From positions 1 through 5,476 of the forward strand of contig PLTK01000193.1 of NCBI GenBank assembly GCA_003164415.1: DNA of 5,476 nt, given 5' to 3'. Every line of letters starts with the position of its first letter. Within the stretch, counting starts at the first letter, position 1. Positions 3,754 to 5,476 of this stretch are shown in pieces. Under the pieces are notes generated by a model, which saw only the letters and a list, made by a program, of their open reading frames with translations, was not told the origin of the DNA and made no database searches. Source of the stretch: Methanobacterium sp. (GTDB lineage: Archaea; Methanobacteriota; Methanobacteria; Methanobacteriales; Methanobacteriaceae). A program made the translations under genes and the position numbers.

Positions 3754-5476
3754 ATGAAAACAAATAAAAACAGTAAAAAAATATTTAAAATTGGTTTATT
3801 CTTACTTGGAATTGGAATTATCTTCTCATTAGGAATTAACGTTACAGCCGCAGCAAATTCATCCAGTATTTATGTTAGCACACATGGAAATGATAGTTGG
3901 GATGGATTAAATTCAACATATACTAGTGGTACAAATGGGCCAAAAGCTACAATAAAAAACGCTACAGGCACAGTAACATCTAATGGAACTGTTTACATAG
4001 CAAGTGGAACTTACAATGAAAGTAATATTCAAATCGCCACGAATATGAATATTGTAGGTGAAAGTCAGAAGAATACTATAGTAAACGGACCACAAAAATT
4101 TGGAAACCCAATATTCACCATAGCATCTGGAGTAAACGTCACCATTATTAATCTAACATTAAATGATGGAAATATATTATTAAATAATGGTGGTGCAATC
4201 GACAATAGTGGTAATCTAACTGTTAATTCCAGTACTTTCACAAATAACAAAGAATTAATGGGTAATGGTGGTGCTATATGCAATGAAAATGGTGGTACTT
4301 TAACTGTTGATAACAGTACTTTTAATAATAATAGTGGAAGTCCAGGTCCTGGTGGTGCAATCGACAATAGTGGCACATTAATTGTTGAGAACAGTATTTT
4401 CACAAATAACTCTGCAATCGGATATGATGGTGGTGCTATAAATAATGAAAATGGTGGTACTTTAACTGTTAATACCAGTACATTCACAGGTAGCAATGCT
4501 GCTGATGGTGGTGCAATCGACAATAGTGGCACATTAATTATTGAGAACAGCATTTTCACAAATAACTCTGCAATCGGATATGATGGTGGTGCTATAAATA
4601 ATGAAAATGGCGGTACTTTAACTGTTAATACTAGTACATTCACAGGTAACAATGCTATTAGTGCTGGTGGTGCTATTTGCAATAGTGGTACTGCGACGGT
4701 TAATTTTAATCGAATCGTTGGAAATACAGTACATTCTGATAGTGCTATTTACAATTCGGCTGGAAAAATAGATGCAAGATATAACTGGTGGGGCTCTAAT
4801 ACTAGTCCTTCTGATGAGATAAGTGGCTCAGGTGTAACTTACAATCCATGGATTGTATTAACAGTAATTGAAACTCCTAATGGAAGTAATTCAACAGTTA
4901 CAGCTGATTTACTGCATGATTCTAATGGTATGTATCATGACCCAGTAAATGGTCATGTTCCTGATGGAATTATTGTTAATTTCAGCAGTACTAATGGAAG
5001 TGTAAATCCAACATTTACCGTCACAACAAATGATACTGCAAACACAACTTTCACAGGACATTCTAGTGGAGTTTCACAAGTATCAACCACAGTTGACTAT
5101 CAAACTATTACAATCAACAAGAGTGGTGCATATCTGTATTTACAGATTACATCAACGAATAAGAATCCAAAAGTTGGTGAACCATTCACCTTGACTTACA
5201 AACTTGGAAACAAAGGACCAGACAACGCAACCAACACTATTGTGACTATACCATTACCATCAAACTTTAACGTATTAAATATTACCGGTAACGGTAATTG
5301 GACATACAATAAAACAACTGATACAGTAACCTGGACACTAAAAAACGTAACAATCGGAGACCCTTACTTATACATAACAGGAGAAACTAACAACAGCGGA
5401 ATTTATGTATTCGGTTCAAACATCACATCCGAAACCTATAACTTAAATAATCAAAGTGTAACACCAATCACAATAA
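3754..5476 (+). CDS. Adhesin-like surface protein: beta-helix repeats, Ig-like and DUF11 domains (3' end outside window)
   Basis: The frame is open from the ATG to the window edge, giving 574 residues of an incomplete protein. A signal peptide covers residues 1-34, with cleavage likely after A32-A-A34. Residues about 38-145 open a right-handed beta-helix (IYVSTHGNDSWDG, then GTVYIASGTYNES). Seven repeats starting with GGA at residues 146, 172, 200, 226, 252, 278 and 305 follow, each with an N-S-G or N-G-G turn and STFTNN-like strands, resembling polymorphic outer-membrane repeats. NWWGSN at 344-349 closes the helix, as in many Methanobacteriales surface proteins. An Ig-like domain spans about 370-454 and a DUF11 domain starts near 457. 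Many N-x-S/T sequons suggest N-glycosylation. The protein is expected on the cell surface, in adhesion to other cells or substrates. The DUF11 domain and any C-terminal anchor are cut by the window. No disrupting stop or frameshift is seen. Confidence 0.9.
   Translation, partial: MKTNKNSKKIFKIGLFLLGIGIIFSLGINVTAAANSSSIYVSTHGNDSWDGLNSTYTSGTNGPKATIKNATGTVTSNGTVYIASGTYNESNIQIATNMNIVGESQKNTIVNGPQKFGNPIFTIASGVNVTIINLTLNDGNILLNNGGAIDNSGNLTVNSSTFTNNKELMGNGGAICNENGGTLTVDNSTFNNNSGSPGPGGAIDNSGTLIVENSIFTNNSAIGYDGGAINNENGGTLTVNTSTFTGSNAADGGAIDNSGTLIIENSIFTNNSAIGYDGGAINNENGGTLTVNTSTFTGNNAISAGGAICNSGTATVNFNRIVGNTVHSDSAIYNSAGKIDARYNWWGSNTSPSDEISGSGVTYNPWIVLTVIETPNGSNSTVTADLLHDSNGMYHDPVNGHVPDGIIVNFSSTNGSVNPTFTVTTNDTANTTFTGHSSGVSQVSTTVDYQTITINKSGAYLYLQITSTNKNPKVGEPFTLTYKLGNKGPDNATNTIVTIPLPSNFNVLNITGNGNWTYNKTTDTVTWTLKNVTIGDPYLYITGETNNSGIYVFGSNITSETYNLNNQSVTPITI
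4189..4740 (+). repeat. Seven-unit 26-residue repeat array in the adhesin
   Basis: Units begin with GGTGGTGC(A/T) codons at 4189, 4267, 4351, 4429, 4507, 4585 and 4666, spaced 78, 84, 78, 78, 78 and 81 bases, always keeping frame. Each unit probably forms about one turn of the beta-helix. The only two Cys of the visible protein sit at the same place in units 2 and 7 (residues 176 and 309), where other units carry Asp or Asn. The last unit is the most divergent. Confidence 0.85.
4351..4656 (+). repeat. Near-identical 156-bp tandem duplication within the adhesin
   Basis: Bases 4351-4500 recur at 4507-4656, an offset of 156 bases (52 codons, two repeat units). I count 5 mismatches in 150 bases, of which three are silent and two change residues (Val/Ile and Ser/Asn). 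The other units of the array are far less alike. This marks a recent in-frame duplication or gene conversion and a likely site of length variation. Confidence 0.85.

Noticed and set aside
3913..4095. 60-codon minus-strand frame
   Set aside because: It is antisense to the beta-helix start of the adhesin and has no start signal or recognisable domain.
4065..4682. Long 205-codon open frame on the minus strand opposite the adhesin
   Set aside because: It is a by-product of the repetitive GGT/AAT/ACT codon use of the adhesin repeats. Its product is a repeat of Pro/Leu/Val-rich segments mirroring those repeats, and the plus-strand frame has a signal peptide, known domains and a perfect ribosome binding site.
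4189..4740. CRISPR-like array from regularly spaced GGTGGTGC repeats
   Set aside because: The repeats keep a single open reading frame, code for beta-helix turns, and have no unique spacers separated by identical direct repeats.

Overview
The window looks like a piece of a methanogenic archaeon of the order Methanobacteriales (Methanobacterium/Methanobrevibacter-like). The DNA is very AT-rich. Ribosome binding sites are of the GGTGA / GGAGGTGA type. The right end opens a large secreted adhesin-like protein built from a beta-helix repeat domain, an Ig-like domain and a DUF11 domain, an architecture typical of this order. The genus is inference, not proof.

Layout. (1) 5-1159 (-): a full-length tyrosine recombinase/integrase that keeps H-x-x-R, H and Tyr but has Thr where the first catalytic Arg is normally found. 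(2) 1160-1310: a divergent intergenic region whose two halves are imperfect mirror copies, including the 5' flanks of both integrase genes. (3) 1311-1700 (+): the N-terminal third of a second integrase, about 60% identical to the first, broken at about codon 115. (4) 1723-2007 (+): an acidic reading frame, probably the 3' remnant of another gene joined at the break. (5) 2062-2748 (+): a run of four very small genes, each overlapping the next by a few bases: a 103-aa basic protein, a single-span membrane peptide, a 44-aa Cys-rich protein and a zinc-ribbon protein. Two of the four carry a one-base frameshift. (6) 2781-3251 (-): a secreted or membrane-anchored transglutaminase-like Cys-His-Asp protein. 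(7) 3461-3628 (+): a second zinc-ribbon copy that is full length but has lost the first zinc Cys. (8) 3754-window end (+): the adhesin-like protein, incomplete at the right edge.

How it fits together. The left half reads as a decaying integrated element: two head-to-head recombinases, one truncated, followed by short broken genes. The right half is cell-surface cargo or host sequence: a secreted transglutaminase-like protein and an adhesin whose repeat domain has recently expanded by a 156-bp tandem duplication. The duplicated zinc-ribbon gene brackets the transglutaminase-like gene and links the two halves. No tRNA, rRNA, CRISPR array or classical insertion sequence is visible. No gene-free stretch exceeds 300 bases; the longest are about 209 bp (3252-3460) and about 125 bp (3629-3753).
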